The notes beneath the pieces are model-generated. The model made no database searches and was not told the DNA's origin. It saw only the letters and a program-made list of their open reading frames with translations. The position numbers and the translations under genes were made by a program. Source: Embiotoca jacksoni (taxonomy: Eukaryota; Chordata; Actinopteri; Embiotocidae). From it: DNA of 64,000 bases. Location: the NCBI GenBank assembly GCA_022577435.1, contig JAKOON010000007.1, positions 20,063,866 through 20,127,865 of the forward strand. The letters are read 5' to 3'. Shown piece after piece: positions 35,501 through 47,449 of this stretch (position 1 is its first letter; each line of letters opens with the position of its first letter).

Positions 35501-38089
35501 TACAACCATCTCAAGATCTGACCAAGAGAGAAAAGACCTGATTTTAGAAATGTTCATCAGCTGAAAAAAAAAACATGATTTAACTACTAAAGGTACCTAT
35601 CAATTATGACACCAATGTTTTTGGCTGCAGGTTTGGTTTTTATTTGGTGATCCAGGATGGTGTTGTACTATAGGGATAGACTTTGGAGGACCGACAAGGA
35701 TTATTTCAGACTTGGTTTCGTTTAGCTTTGGTTGCCACCGCTAATCGGGGAAGCTCAGGGAACTGATGCATGTAAAGCTGTCAACATTAAAAAAAAATCT
35801 TCAGTGCTGTTGTGTCCCATACACACGGGAGAAACGTTAGCTCTTGTGAAATGTTATAGAGACATTCCAGACTGAAATATTTTCACAACTCTTGTATGTC
35901 CATGAACTTTGCTACCAGCCTTTCAAGTCCCCAGAAGGTAGGACTTTATTGATCCATTTGACTTTTCATCTTGCGTTCAAGATTTCAATACAATACAAAA
36001 CTTAATGACGTTACAATCAGTCATAATGAGCTTTGTATTTAATGGTGTAACCGAGACATTAACCATGGCAAAACTTAGTAGCTAAAGATCAACATGTGAC
36101 CATTTTCATAATGCAGGGGCCATGAGTAACATCTTAATAAAGCAAAAGTTCAATCAGGAAGGCTTTCTTCATGCTTACACTTAATGTATATTTATATGAT
36201 CTATTTTTGGTCAAATCACCTTAGTTTGCCACCACCTTAGTTCAATCTTCTCATTTAAGTCGGATTTGAAAACTGTTGACTCTCTGCTGCTGGTCGCTGC
36301 CACTTCAGTGTCAGAACAATGGGACCCATCTCTTGAACGTTCACCTCCAGTTTGCAGTAGTTCTGCCAAACACCACATTCATCCAGATCTCCAGCCATCA
36401 TCCTTCACCTCTACTCCTCCACCATTAATGTCTAGACTCCATAGGGTGGCTAATTATTATACAGCTTGTGGCATAACTACTACTAATCTACTCAAAGATT
36501 CCTCACATATTTCTGCATTTTTTTTTTTTTATTGCGCACACTAAGGCATGTAATAAATCAGATTCCATAGCACTGGCCAACCGTTAATATTACTGAGAGA
36601 CTAGATTATGTTCGTGTTACAACACAACCTATCAGGAAGGTTGCAGTTGCAAACAACCAGATTTAACAGCTGCTCCATCCAAATGTACTAAAACCTGTTT
36701 GAACTCAGCATCATAACATCATAACATATTTCCTGTACAGACTGTATGTAGTCATGATTGGAGTTTTGGTTTAACTTTGACAGGTTTTGAGATGACCAAT
36801 GCCTGATATATGCCTCTATCTCAAAACAGTGAAGGTGAAAGGAAGGGAATAATGTCATTAAAAAAAAAAAAATCATGAATCAGTTTCTGTACTGTTGTAC
36901 CTCAATAAGCCCAATAAGAAACAGAGTGGAAACAGCTGGGCTTACTGTGAGCTATGGTCAGTCAGTGTGACATAATAATTGTGGGTGAAAATGCTTTTCT
37001 TAGGCAGAGGAGAGAGTAACATTTGCCACATCGTCTGCATTCATCTGTTCAATCTGTTTTGACTGTGGTAGCTCATTATTTGGAGCATTATGCTGTTGCC
37101 AGTTCGGATGTTCTGTGTTAGGGCCTGTTTGGTTTAAAAATATATATTTTGGACTGGACCTAATTATACTGTTTGAATTAGTCTCAGTTTAGACCGTCCT
37201 TGGGTCGCCTTTGGATCTGCTCTGTGGTTTTTGATGTTACATGTCAGGTTTGAGAAGGTTGATTGTAATGCTATAAGTGTCAGTGCTGTCAATTCAGACT
37301 CACGTTTTTGCTACTAAATTACTTGTAGTTGCTTTGCCCTTAAAGACGGCAACATGCTTGATTTAAAAGAGCTCAAATATACAGAATGATGAGAGTAAAT
37401 TCATCCTTGAACGTGTTGGAAATGTTTTGCTCAGGCATATAATAATATATCATGGCCAACCTTTTAATTTTGTATAACAGAGATGGGAAAAGAGCCCCGG
37501 CAGTCAGTGTTTACAGCAGCAGTGCTAGATGCACCAGCTGAGCCAGGCCTGTCCACACAGCCAGTCAGTTTGACAGGCGATCCCCTGAGCAGGCCAGCAG
37601 AGATAGACAGGACGGCATATGCAGACAGACAGCAGCAAAGCCCACACACAGTGGGAAACTGTGACTGTACGACAGGCACCGCTGAGATAATGGTCCTTTC
37701 AGCACTACGCTACTTTTACTGAAGGGATACTTTCCAGAGGCGATGAAGATGAGGACTCATCACTTATCGTAAACTTGCTCTGGTCTGTGCTTTAGAAGTG
37801 GAAGATGACAGGATTAAAGGGGAGAAGGGAACGAGTTGCTCCTGTCGTGCATTGTTAAATGATGGAGCACTTTCATGCTCGCAAGAGACAGGCTGGCGGT
37901 GCTTTGCGTACAACAAAGGGAAAGGATTCTCCTGAGGGCCTTATTGAAAACTGTTCACCAACTCAATAGCAGGCTGAGTATATCAGACAAACAACTTTGG
38001 CTAGTGTAACAATTAACATAATTTCAACTGACATTAGCTGCATCAAAGAGGAACAGTGGTTAGCACTTGACCCTCCGAAGAGAAGAAGG
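35501..38089. other. Unassigned DNA, possibly including worn repeat pieces
   Basis: 35580-35800 resembles the outer part of the adjacent LINE-linked repeat, but without firm landmarks. At 37481-37722 a 79-codon plus-strand frame follows an acceptor-like TTTTGTATAACAG, and a 71-codon frame covers the other strand. Neither has a known domain. Confidence 0.45.
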
Positions 38090-38365
38090 TTACTTGTCTG
38101 AACCTGCTGGTCGGGTCGAGCCTGTCTGTGTGGATTTTGTGTGTTCTCCCTGTGCCTTTAGGGGTTTCTTTGCGTCCTCTTAGTTACTCTGAAAAACACA
38201 CACGTTAGGTTGATTGATTATGCTAAATTAGCTGTAAGCATGAATGGCTGTTTGTCTTTCTGTGTTAGCCTTGTGATTGACAGGCAGCTTGCCCACGGTG
38301 TATCCCACCTTTCGCCCCATGTCAGCTGTGATAGGCTCTTTCCCCCTCTGACCTTGTATAAATCA
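38090..38365 (+). repeat. Interspersed teleost repeat (TGTTCTCCCTGTGCC ... GATAGGCTC type)
   Basis: The words TGTGTTCTCCCTGTGCCT, AGCATGAATGGCTGTTTGTC, CCTTGTGATTGACAGGC, GGTGTATCCCACC and ATGTCAGCTGTGATAGGCTC occur in the order typical of a very common fish interspersed repeat. A short second piece is at 48310-48400. Confidence 0.65.
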
Positions 38366-38560
38366 GGTATAGATAAGATAAGATAAGACTTTATCAATCC
38401 CGCAGTGGGGAAATGTAGTCATCAAAGCAGCATAGGAACACGGTTCAGAAAAAAAGGTAAGCACACAATAAGAAAATATTAGTATATACAATCTATATAT
38501 ACACAAAGAAATAAATTCATCTTTTTGGTCAAAAAAAAATTGATGGATCAACTGCATCAA
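38366..38560 (-). mobile_element. Rex1/L2-type LINE 3' tail fragment (minus strand)
   Basis: Read on the minus strand the end is ATTTCCCCACTGCGGGATTG, ATAAAGTCTTATCTTATC, the same design as the LINE at 12385-12451 (TTCCCC...GGGGATTAATAAAG plus short tandem tail). The tail unit here is TCTTA. Only the terminal UTR is kept. Confidence 0.75.
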
Positions 38561-38599
38561 ATTAGTGAGAGGCATTAAAGTCTATCCTGCTGGACTTGT

Positions 38600-39490
38600 T
38601 GTCCACGGTTCATTAAACACTTCTGAAAACCATTGTCTGTGAACATCATCGCTGCATCCACAAATGCAGGTTAAAACTCTACCATGCAAAGAAGAAACCA
38701 CATATAAACATGATCCAGAATCACCGCCGCCTTCTCTGGGCCCGAGCTCATTTAAGATGGACTGAGGCGAAGTGGAAAGCTGTCCTGTGTTCTGATGAAT
38801 TCAAATTTGACGTTCTTTTTTTAAATCATGGACCCAACTTGTTATCAGCGCTCAGTTAAAAAGACAGCATCAGTAATGGGACAGGGGTGCATTAGTGTAC
38901 ATGACATGGGTAGCTTGCACATCTGGGAAGGAACCATGAATGCTGAATGATATATTCAGGCTTTGGAGCAACATATGCTGTCATCCAGACAACGTCTCTT
39001 TCAGGGAAGGTCTTTCTTATTTCAGCAAAACAATGTCAAAATGCATTCTGCACATATTTCAACAGCATGGTTCTCTAGTACAAGAGTCCGGGTGCTAAAC
39101 TGGCCTGCCAGCAGTCCATGCCTGTCTTCAATTTAAAAAAAACATTTGGTGCGTTATTGAAATGAAAAATATGACAGAGGAGACCCTGAACTGTTGAGCA
39201 ACTAAATTATATCTTAGGCAATAATGGGGCAACTTTTCACTTCCAAAACTCAATGCAACTGGTCTCCTCAGTTCCCAGACATTTCCAGAGTGTTGCAAAC
39301 ATGATCCTGTCCCAACTTTTTGGAGACGCGTTGCTGGTACCAAATTCAAAATAGGGATATATTTTACATAAAACAATAAAATGTCTCCATTTCAACACTT
39401 GATATGCTGTCTTTGATCTTTTTGCAATTAAATATTGGTTGATGAGATTTGCAAATCATTGCATTTAGATTTGTTTTACATTTTACACAG
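38600..39490 (+). mobile_element. Heavily decayed Tc1/mariner-type transposon
   Basis: Frame fragments still read like an IS630-superfamily transposase in order: VLCSDEFKFD-type block near 38790, GQGCISVHDMGSLHIWEGTMN near 38879-38945, a FQQNNVKMHSAHI block near 39018-39060 and a LNWPASSP block near 39095. Frameshifts and stops separate them. A 3' end with GTCCCAACTTTTTGGAGACG is near 39308 and a TTTGCAAATCATTGCATTTAG-like stretch follows. It belongs to a different group from the element at 30055 and is much older. Confidence 0.75.
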
Positions 39491-42400
39491 CAGGTTTGTA
39501 ATTGTTTTGTTTTTTGTTTAAGATATTTGGTTTGCACTGCCAACTCCATTTTCTTTTAACGGTGTGTCTGCATCTGACAGTTTGGGAATTCTTACAAAAA
39601 AATCAATTAGCACAGCAAGAATTGTGCAAGGATGTGGATGTCCCTCAGCTCACACTCACTACGTTGCCAGACTGGGTCTCTAGCTGTATGGTTTTGTTAC
39701 AAGTATATCTTTTATTAGCACCACATAAATAACTTAATCCATTATAGATTTTCAACAGATTGAAATGATTCTCAGGCAATCTGGAGTTCAGCAACACACT
39801 CGCCTTGTCATCCAGCCCGCTGTCTCCTGCAGGGGGCCTTCACCCTGCCACATTCAAAAATTTGTATTGACCAAAGTGTTGACAGGAGCCAAGCGTGTTT
39901 TTAATGAGGAATACTCACTGGATTAAGGTTATTGACCGGTAGCTCCACAATAGTGACGGTGTTGCCAGACACTACAAGACAATATCAGACAGTCATAATA
40001 TAACTTATAGGCTTTCCAACACGGACATTGCCGGCACGGAAGTGGCAGCAGGTAGTTTATTTTGGCGTCTGTCCATGGACTATTGTTATCGTTTTACTCT
40101 ACAGCGTGAAAATTCTGTTCCCTCTGTCTCTCTGAAAGTGACGTTGTCACCGAGTGTCGTGTCTGAGCCTGCAGAGCATCTAGACTGAGACGCATCTGTA
40201 AACATCCGCTTGGAATGGCATTTCAAACTATCTCCAAATGTGGTTTGAATCCACATTGAAAAAAAACACATATCGTGTTTATTTTGCTGTTCAGACTTTT
40301 TAAAAACCAATGTGGATATGACAAAAATCACATATGGATTTGGCAGTCTGAACATAGCCTTAGTTCAAGTCAGGGGACAGCTCCTCTGCCGAGGTGAAAT
40401 CTGGGGCTGGTGCTACGCTACTGTACTTCTCCTCTCATGTTGGACTGATGGCAGACTGGACACTGCAATAACCGACTGTCCCATCTTGTGGGACGATGTG
40501 GTATTACGAGACAGGACAGGCCAGCACTAGCTCGTTAGCATTCTTAACCTCAGTAGATGTATCTGTAACACAATACATAGACATCTTTGACATGGTTTCA
40601 ACAATACCATTTATTTTTTATTTCAATTTTTTCGAGCTATTAATTTTAATGCTTTAAACTAAAAGTCTTACATATAGCCCCTTAAAGCTTTACAGTATAA
40701 TATTTTCACAGCCTCATTTTATCCGATCTTGATTCTCTGAGCTGAAGCTTCTTCCTTATCAGAAGACACTATCCACACTGTTTGTGTGTGCAGATGTGTG
40801 TGCATCTGTACAACAGTCCAGACCCGTGCACTTACATAATCAGTTCAAAGCCTTCCTTTCCCTGCCTCTTTGTTCGTACCAAGCACAGCATTTCAGGAGG
40901 AAATGGGTTTCTTGCATTGCCAATCGGCCTCCAGGAGGAAACTGTAGAAGACAGAAGTTACTTGGACTGCAAATTATGCTAAAATGAAGTATTGATGTGT
41001 GGAGCTGCCAGTTATTGCTTGAAGTGGGGGGAAAGGGCACAGCAGATCCTTTGATTTACCAGCTGTTTCAGGATATTTATTGACTCTGCACATATTTATG
41101 GGGGCAGCTTGTAAGGTTGTGGGAAGTTAATGCAGTCTTAATGTACAGTATATTGTAATCATTTTTCCAGAGATATAGAGATTACGTGCCATTAAAGCTG
41201 GTTGCATGTTCTGATTTGTGATCCCACATAAACAGTTTTGACTTTTTACGCTTAATCATAAGCCATGTCTTTTCCTAACATTAACCAAGTGGTTTACTAA
41301 CCTTGATATTCAATATATACAGTATGTAGAGATGTATGATTATTAATGGTTCAATACAGTTGTTGTTTGCTAATTATTTATTTTTAACAAGTATCAGTGT
41401 TATATACAAACCCTCAGCTAAGGCAGAATACGTTTTTTAAACCACACCATATCAGGAGATCAGGTTAAAGGTTTAATCCCAGCAAATTAGACACCGTCAG
41501 ATCAGACTATAACGTCATTCATTGATGAATTCAGATAGTTATAAGTCATTTTAAACTTACTCGCCTCAACATACTTGAGGAATTAAAAAAAATATTCAAC
41601 GACAAATCATCTACAGAATTTACTGGATTTTGAATCTGGTCCAGAATATTTCATATCAACTTTGTTGCCACACAATTTTAAGATGCATTGTTTTTGGCTA
41701 CGAGGAAGCAGAAAGACTTTAAAACAACAATTCAGAACCACAGGGTGGATATACAATAGGGTTATACAGTTATACAAGCTGGCCTGTCATCTTTTAATGG
41801 AGTGGAAAAAAATTATAAACCTGAAGTTATAAAACATTCTGCCTTTAACTTGCGAAAGCGGATTTTTTTGGCCACTTGGGGGCAGCAGAAACAAGTTGAG
41901 CACACAACTGTAACATTAAAACCCTCTGAGCTGAGTGTTATTAATTTTTTTCTTGACTTAAGTGTGTCTTTTACAGTTAAAACTGTACCACTTAAACAGT
42001 AAACCAAAGTGAAATGTAGGATTTTTACATGATAAAATGCAATCTGGGAAGAATACAGCTGAAATTATGAGCATTCATGATTTCTAACAAAATGCTGTTC
42101 AGCTAAAAGCGTCAACGTACTTGTATAGCTCAAAACAAGGACACAATACCTAATGGTTTTAATAAGAATATCACAATATTCATGAATTGAGCCATATGAA
42201 GTTTAAAAATCCTTAGGTTGTATCTGATCATTATTTAAAATGAAGTAGTATTTGAAGGTGATTCAAAATAACTTGTGTTGTGATTTTGTGCTGCGTTGTT
42301 TTCAATTTGGCATTTGAGCATTTGTCCTTTTTCGATGTCTTTATTTTTTTGTGTCTTAACTTACATTCTCATTGATTGCAGTGTAAATTAATTTACCCAA

Positions 42401-43189
42401 TACCTAAACCTTCATAAATTATAGTAGCTGGATTACCACAGAGTGATATCAAAACGGTGTCAATGTCAAGACACAAGCAAATAAAAAGGAACTTCTTGAA
42501 GTCGGAGGGTGATATTGTTGTGGTTTGATGTTTTGGGGGCCGAAGGCATATGGCATATGGCAGCTTCACATCTGCAAACAACTTCCAATGTTTTTACTCT
42601 ACCACAACAGCTTTCAAGGATCTGCCAAGACGGACCTTCAGAAATGTTCTTTTGTCCCCAAGGAGTTCTTGTGATGCTGCAGTGTTTGAAGTGGGTACAA
42701 TAAAATTAAAGTGGGACTTTTGACTGGCAACCTGTTTATTCTGCAAGTCCCTCTGTGGGATATTTCCATTGTACTCTATGTAACAATACAAATTATTTTC
42801 TCTTTACTTCATGATTGCTTCATGAGTTGCCATCTTTTCAAAAAGTATAAAGTTTCAAGGTCAATTTGAAGCCATCTTTCAAACAAATAAGAACTTTCAA
42901 TATTTAAAGTTTGCTGTTGAAGTTTTTCACTGGTGTAGCAATGTAACAGGTTAGGAGTGTAACGCACATACATCTATTCAAAACTAAAGCACAGATAATT
43001 GTAGTCAGGAATTTTTGGGCTCAGTTACCAACACAAAGACCATCATTCTGTCATTTAAATGTTTTTTTTGGAAAGACCAACTTCACAGCAGAACTTGCGG
43101 CTGTGTTAATTTCATCATTGAAAGCTTTCACAAAAAAATATAAATTAATAACTGAAGCCGAAACTAATTAAAAAGGTGAACTATGACAC
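39491..43189. other. Unassigned AT-rich DNA
   Basis: No domain-bearing frame. The GGCCACTTGGGGGCAGCAGAAACAA word near 41869 belongs to a type of dispersed repeat common in fish. The rest shows nothing recognisable. Confidence 0.5.
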
Positions 43190-43890
43190 AGTTCCAAAGT
43201 ATCCTCGGTGGGTTTTAGAGGTGGAATGGGGACCTGGGCTGATCCTCTGACTCTTACATAGCCCTTCTTTCTCTCAGGACTGTAGACCCACACCTGGTCC
43301 CTGGGGTCAAAGTCCTCTCCCTTGCAGCGAGAGTCATACGCCCACTTCTGTCGGGACCAGGCGTCTGAGAGGGCCGGTCTGGTCAACTCGTGCGCCACAC
43401 GGAGTCGTTCTCTGAGGTTGTACAGGTTGGCTAAACGGGCCCTGCCCCTAACCCCGGGCTCATGCTCCATTGGGGCACCCACCTGGTACTGCTGCCGGGG
43501 AGCATGCGAGCGTCGCATCGGTCGCTTCCGGGCAGTGCAGTACGCCCCAATGACATCTTGGCCAGTAGAACCGAGACTGAAGTCGGTTTAAGGTTTTGGC
43601 AACCCCAAAGTGTCCCGCCCCCACCGAGCCGTGAACAAGCTTGAGGACCTTGGGCCGTAGCCGGCGGGGCACCAAGAGCTAGGAGATGTCGTGGTGACCA
43701 CCGGGGGCCTGCCAGCTGCGATACAGGATGCCATCTCGGGTGACGAGGTTTGACCATTGGCTGTAGAGAGCCATGGTCTCGAGGTCCAGTGCCGATACTG
43801 CTAGCCATGTTGGTCGTCGGCTAGCTTTCACCCAATCCTGGACTCAAGAGAGGACGGGGTCTTGGCTCCGGTCTTGTTGTAGCTGTTGAC
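43190..43890 (-). pseudogene. Gypsy integrase remnant lacking the catalytic core
   Basis: The minus strand encodes the HHCC-type N-terminal region (RLRPKVLKLVHGSVGAGHFG at about 43670-43610, then a CTARKRPMRRSHAP block at about 43545-43500 in a shifted frame). It passes directly from PMEHEPG to a C-terminal domain with DQVWVYSPERKKG at about 43300-43260. In intact Gypsy elements about 200 residues with the DD35E core lie between these parts. TGA codons occur near 43843 and before the HHCC block. The copy cannot encode an integrase. Confidence 0.85.
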
Positions 43891-44201
43891 TATCAATGGA
43901 GTCCAAACTGTCATCATAAGCCACTGCTGGTGGCAGGCCCTGGGGGCTGCCATTGATGCTGGCGGGGAAGCATTGTCACCGCATGAGGGACCAGTGCGTA
44001 GGGTGGCCACCACTGGGGTTGCTGTGTCATGGTTCTCAACAGCCTGTCTGGTCTCGATGGATGGCTGTTGGGGTGATGAGGTGTGCAAGACCTCCTCAGC
44101 CTCTGGTGGCGATGGGGTGGTAGCACATCGCAGTCCCTTTTCACTGGAGCGGTGGAGTGCTATGGTTGCTGAACCCAGGTAGAGCACAGCTCTGGGCACA
44201 T

Positions 44202-44292
44202 AAGATAAGAGAAGATAAGATAATCCTTTATTAGTCTAAGTAATACAGTAAGGAGTAAGGGTATTGACATTAGTAATACAATAAGGATATTG
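44202..44292 (-). mobile_element. LINE tail inserted in the Gypsy relic, 4-bp target duplication
   Basis: Read on the minus strand the insert ends with AATAAAGGATTATCTTATC and a TTATC-type tail, the same design as the tails at 12385 and 38366. It is flanked by ACAT at 44198-44201 and 44293-44296. Removing the 91 bases and one ACAT restores an uninterrupted Gypsy frame at this point, which supports the boundaries. Confidence 0.75.
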
Positions 44293-44363
44293 ACATCCAC
44301 TATAGCCTCCCATTTGGCCAGTAGATCCAGTCCAATGATGCATGGGTCTTGTATGTTGGCTAA

Positions 44364-44915
44364 TGTGGAATATAGATCTGATTAAAGCATATGTGGGCTC
44401 ATATGATGTACGTTCAAAATACATAGTGATTGTAATCATTGTAAAACACATTGTTTATGCAGAAAACATTACGGGTATGAAATATGGCCAAAAGTAGGAT
44501 GCAACTAGTGCATCATATTAGGAAATGAAATGTGTTCGAGGGAACTGAATGTGTTGATTGTTTGTATTATCATAGACAACAGGAATCTGTATGGAAGGGT
44601 CACGTGGGGTGCAACTCCCTATCAGGCAAGAGGAGGTGTGGCTTAAACGGAGGACAGTGGAAAACAACCAGACGAACATAATATGCAAATGTTCCCGTCA
44701 CAGTATAGGTCACGCCTCTTCCAATAGCATAAGGGTATGTGCCGGAAAGCGGGAAGTTAGAATCCAACAAAGAGACGTTTGTTGATGTTGGGCTCTCCAA
44801 GATATCTTGTAAACTACGCTTAATAAAAATCAACTAAGACCGGTAAATGCCTAAAGACTGCTTCTATCAACGGACTCGGGGAAAACAATTGGGGACAACA
44901 ATTTGAGATACAACA
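44364..44915 (+). mobile_element. Probable solo LTR (552 bp) inserted in the Gypsy protease region
   Basis: It starts TGTGGAATAT and ends GATACAACA, the TG...CA form of an LTR, and is flanked by CTAA on both sides (44360-44363 and 44916-44919). An AATAAA-type polyadenylation signal lies at about 44821-44826 in plus orientation. Excising the insert and one CTAA joins the Gypsy protease frame without a shift. There is no internal domain, so it would be a solo LTR from recombination between two LTRs. The LTR family is not recognised. Confidence 0.65.
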
Positions 44916-44919
44916 CTAA

Positions 44920-45575
44920 CCAGAACTGGTGCATGACATGATGATTAGCAACAGTCACTTGCAGAGTTCCTTTTCCCCTCATTGTGGCACAATCTCCTGT
45001 GACTGTGGCCATAGGCCTCCAGCCTCGTGGTCATGAGCCATCTGTACCAGGTAGGGTGCCAGGACGGATCAGGGAAATGGTGGACCCTGTGTCCACCAGT
45101 GCTCTGCATGGAGTGTTATTAAGGTTACAGTCCAGATACAGCCCATGTGTCTGGCCAAGACGGCCAAGCCGCACTGGTTTGATGGCAGCTGGGGTTTGTG
45201 CTGGGCAGTAGCGTGCAATGTGGCCCACTTCTCCACATCGGTAACATCCTTCCCTGGAGCGCAAGGATGTCCTTCTGGTTCCCCGTCGCGGCTGTTGTGG
45301 GGGTGCATAAATGACTCGACGGGTCATACCTTCATCATCACTTCCCTCATAGCCCAGCTGGCGTGCTCGGAGCCTTGTACTGGAGGGGTGGTCTTTAGTG
45401 CACAGCACATGTTTAACCCGCTGCACTTCAGTTAGGGCTGCTGCCAATGTCCTTGGCACATACAGACGGATATGTTCTCGTAGCTGCTCCGGCTGGAGCC
45501 CCCGGATGAAGGCTTGGAGGGCGACCTCTTCTTGCGTTGAGGTGTCGAAGCTTGGGTGGCCGTGCCATGCTTAAA
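44920..45575 (-). pseudogene. Gypsy gag C-terminus and protease remnant
   Basis: Minus-strand frame 45459-45031 holds a CCHC zinc knuckle (CYRCGEVGHIARYC, about 45250-45209) that binds nucleic acid in Gag, and an aspartic protease site (ALVDTGSTIS, about 45110-45080). Upstream, in the same frame, ALQAFIRGLQPEQLREHIRL (about 45520-45460) matches the Gag region before the knuckle. A TGA at about 45028 interrupts the frame after the protease motif, and it reads on to the LTR insertion at 44915. A typical protease end (PCIIGLDLLA) is found beyond the insertion at about 44340-44310. Confidence 0.87.
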
Positions 45576-45905
45576 GGCAAAGATCTGCTGTGTATTTTTA
45601 CTGTAATATTCATATGACTAGCCTGACATTTTTTCTCACTATAACTCAACAATAACAATAAAAAAAATTGGATGAACAACTTCTGGTTACTTCCCACCCA
45701 CTTCCGGTCGAAGTACCACCCTTTTCTGGATTAAGCTCCGCCCATCCGTATATGGACACAGATAATTTAGTTGGTTTAACAGATACAGATACAGATACAG
45801 GTAATGCTGTACTCACTCGTTCCTAGTTACAAAGTCTTGATTCTTTAACAAAATAGACAGACATGCACACATGTACACATCAGTAGTGGTAAAGGTGTAC
45901 ATTAC

Positions 45906-46105
45906 CTGTGTGCTGAGAACCACCAAACCTCTTTTCCCTTTGTCATCTCTTGGTGCACGGCCACACTGATGCAGCAAAAGAACCTTCATGAAGTCCAGAT
46001 CCAGGTCCAGAGTCACCTCAGCGCTCTGCTGCCAGTGGATTGACAGGTACGGCCATTCACAAATTGGACTGTGTAGCCACAGCAGATGCTGCACAAACCT
46101 GCCCA
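45906..46105 (-). CDS. Candidate 200-bp internal exon of an unidentified host gene
   Basis: On the minus strand an acceptor with pyrimidine-rich lead (GTTTGTCCCCATTCATAG) precedes 46105, and a donor (CACAG then GTAATG) follows 45906. Between them 66 codons are open, from GRFVQHLLWLHSP through HWQQSAEVTLDLDLDFMKVL to GKRGLVVLSTQ, entering with two leftover bases and leaving at a codon boundary. Codon use is ordinary and GC is above the flanks. No repeat landmark is present. The protein family is not recognised, and no partner exon was found in the window, so flanking introns would have to be long. A chance frame is possible. Confidence 0.5.
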
Positions 46106-47449
46106 CTATGAATGGGGACAAACGCAAAATCCTTCAGAATCAAAAGCTGCCTGACATTAACAAATGCATTTTCAACATTATACATGCAATATTGATTTAA
46201 CTGGTTGATTTGTTGGACTGTGGGATTGATTAACATTAGAGGGGGAAAAAAAATAATGTGGGAATGTACTTGAAGACTTACTGTTTACATCTTCAGGGTC
46301 TGCTTTTCAAGAATATAGTGTACGCATACATGAATAAATGATAACTCTGGTCTACTTTTGCAGAATGTTTGTGCATTAGTTAACACATACAGTACTGTAC
46401 ACACACCCACACAAACCCATACTGTAAGTCTGCCATGACAATTTTACACAATAAATCTTCTGCCTGTCTGGATGATATGCAGAAAACATAACTGAAGGGA
46501 TTTGTCATTTGCGGTCCTTTGAACATCTGAGATGCTGCTTGCATTTTGAGTCAGATCTCAAATATGTGTTCTTTTTTTTTTTTTTTTTTAAAGAGAAAGA
46601 GCAGACAGAAGAAAAAAGCAGTGCCTCACATACTGAATATATGTCTCTGTGATTTTTGAATTTAAAATGTGTGCAATCATTGAACTTGGAATTTGGTTTG
46701 CATGTGACATTGGACCTGCTATTGCTTAGCAAGAGAGAGACATTTATATGGAAATGAATTGTATATGGTATTTGTGTAATTTTGGCTCTGCTTTCACTGA
46801 TGTCACAGCTGTGATCTGTTCATGCATTTATTTTTCAACAGCAGCTCTGGCCCAATTTTATATATAGTAAGCCTTTTTTGTTTAGACTAAATCCCACCGT
46901 CTACCATAAAGCTCTAATTAAATCCACAGCCTGTAATGAATCTATAGTTTTTCTAAATCCAGATGACAGCAATGAAGGACAAACTCCAAACCTCAAGGCC
47001 ATAAAAATGAGAACGTTCAAATTAGGGTGACCACATGTCCTGGTTTACAGTCCTGGTTTTAAATGGAGCATCCCAGCGTCCGGAGAAATCTCAAAAATAT
47101 ATATCAGTGTGTCCCTGTTTCAACTGTCGAGTTGTAATATTTGTTATTTTCCTCACACAGCCCAGACCGCATTTGACGCATCGACACAGAAATCACCACA
47201 AAATACTGATTTTGTGGAGCTGTTTCTATCTATTTCACAATTGTTTGGAAAGAAAAATACTTTGAAGGAAGCACAACAGTTTCCTTTTTGGTCTTCTTTC
47301 TTCCATCTCATCCTCCAACATGCTTGAAATATATGTTTCCCATTAAATATCTATCATGTTCCTTCTTTTCAAGTCTCTTTATGCTTTGAATCAAGTGTGA
47401 CATGACATATTTCTGTATTTGCCCCATGCAGGCCATGTCCCGAGTAAGG
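46106..47449. other. Unassigned AT-rich DNA
   Basis: A T-run lies at 46567-46589. No further exon-like segment was recognised. Confidence 0.5.

Larger units (their letters stand above)
43190..45575 (-). mobile_element. Ty3/Gypsy LTR-retrotransposon relic, internally deleted, with two nested insertions
   Basis: Read on the minus strand the order is gag C-terminus with zinc knuckle, protease, linker, integrase N-terminus, integrase C-terminus. Reverse transcriptase, RNase H and the integrase catalytic core are absent. No flanking LTR of its own was identified. A LINE tail (44202-44292) and a probable solo LTR (44364-44915) interrupt it. GC content is clearly above the surrounding DNA. Confidence 0.85.

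Noticed and set aside
43886..44199. Plus-strand and minus-strand frames near 44000
   Set aside because: The plus-strand frame is the shadow of the Gypsy linker region on the minus strand.
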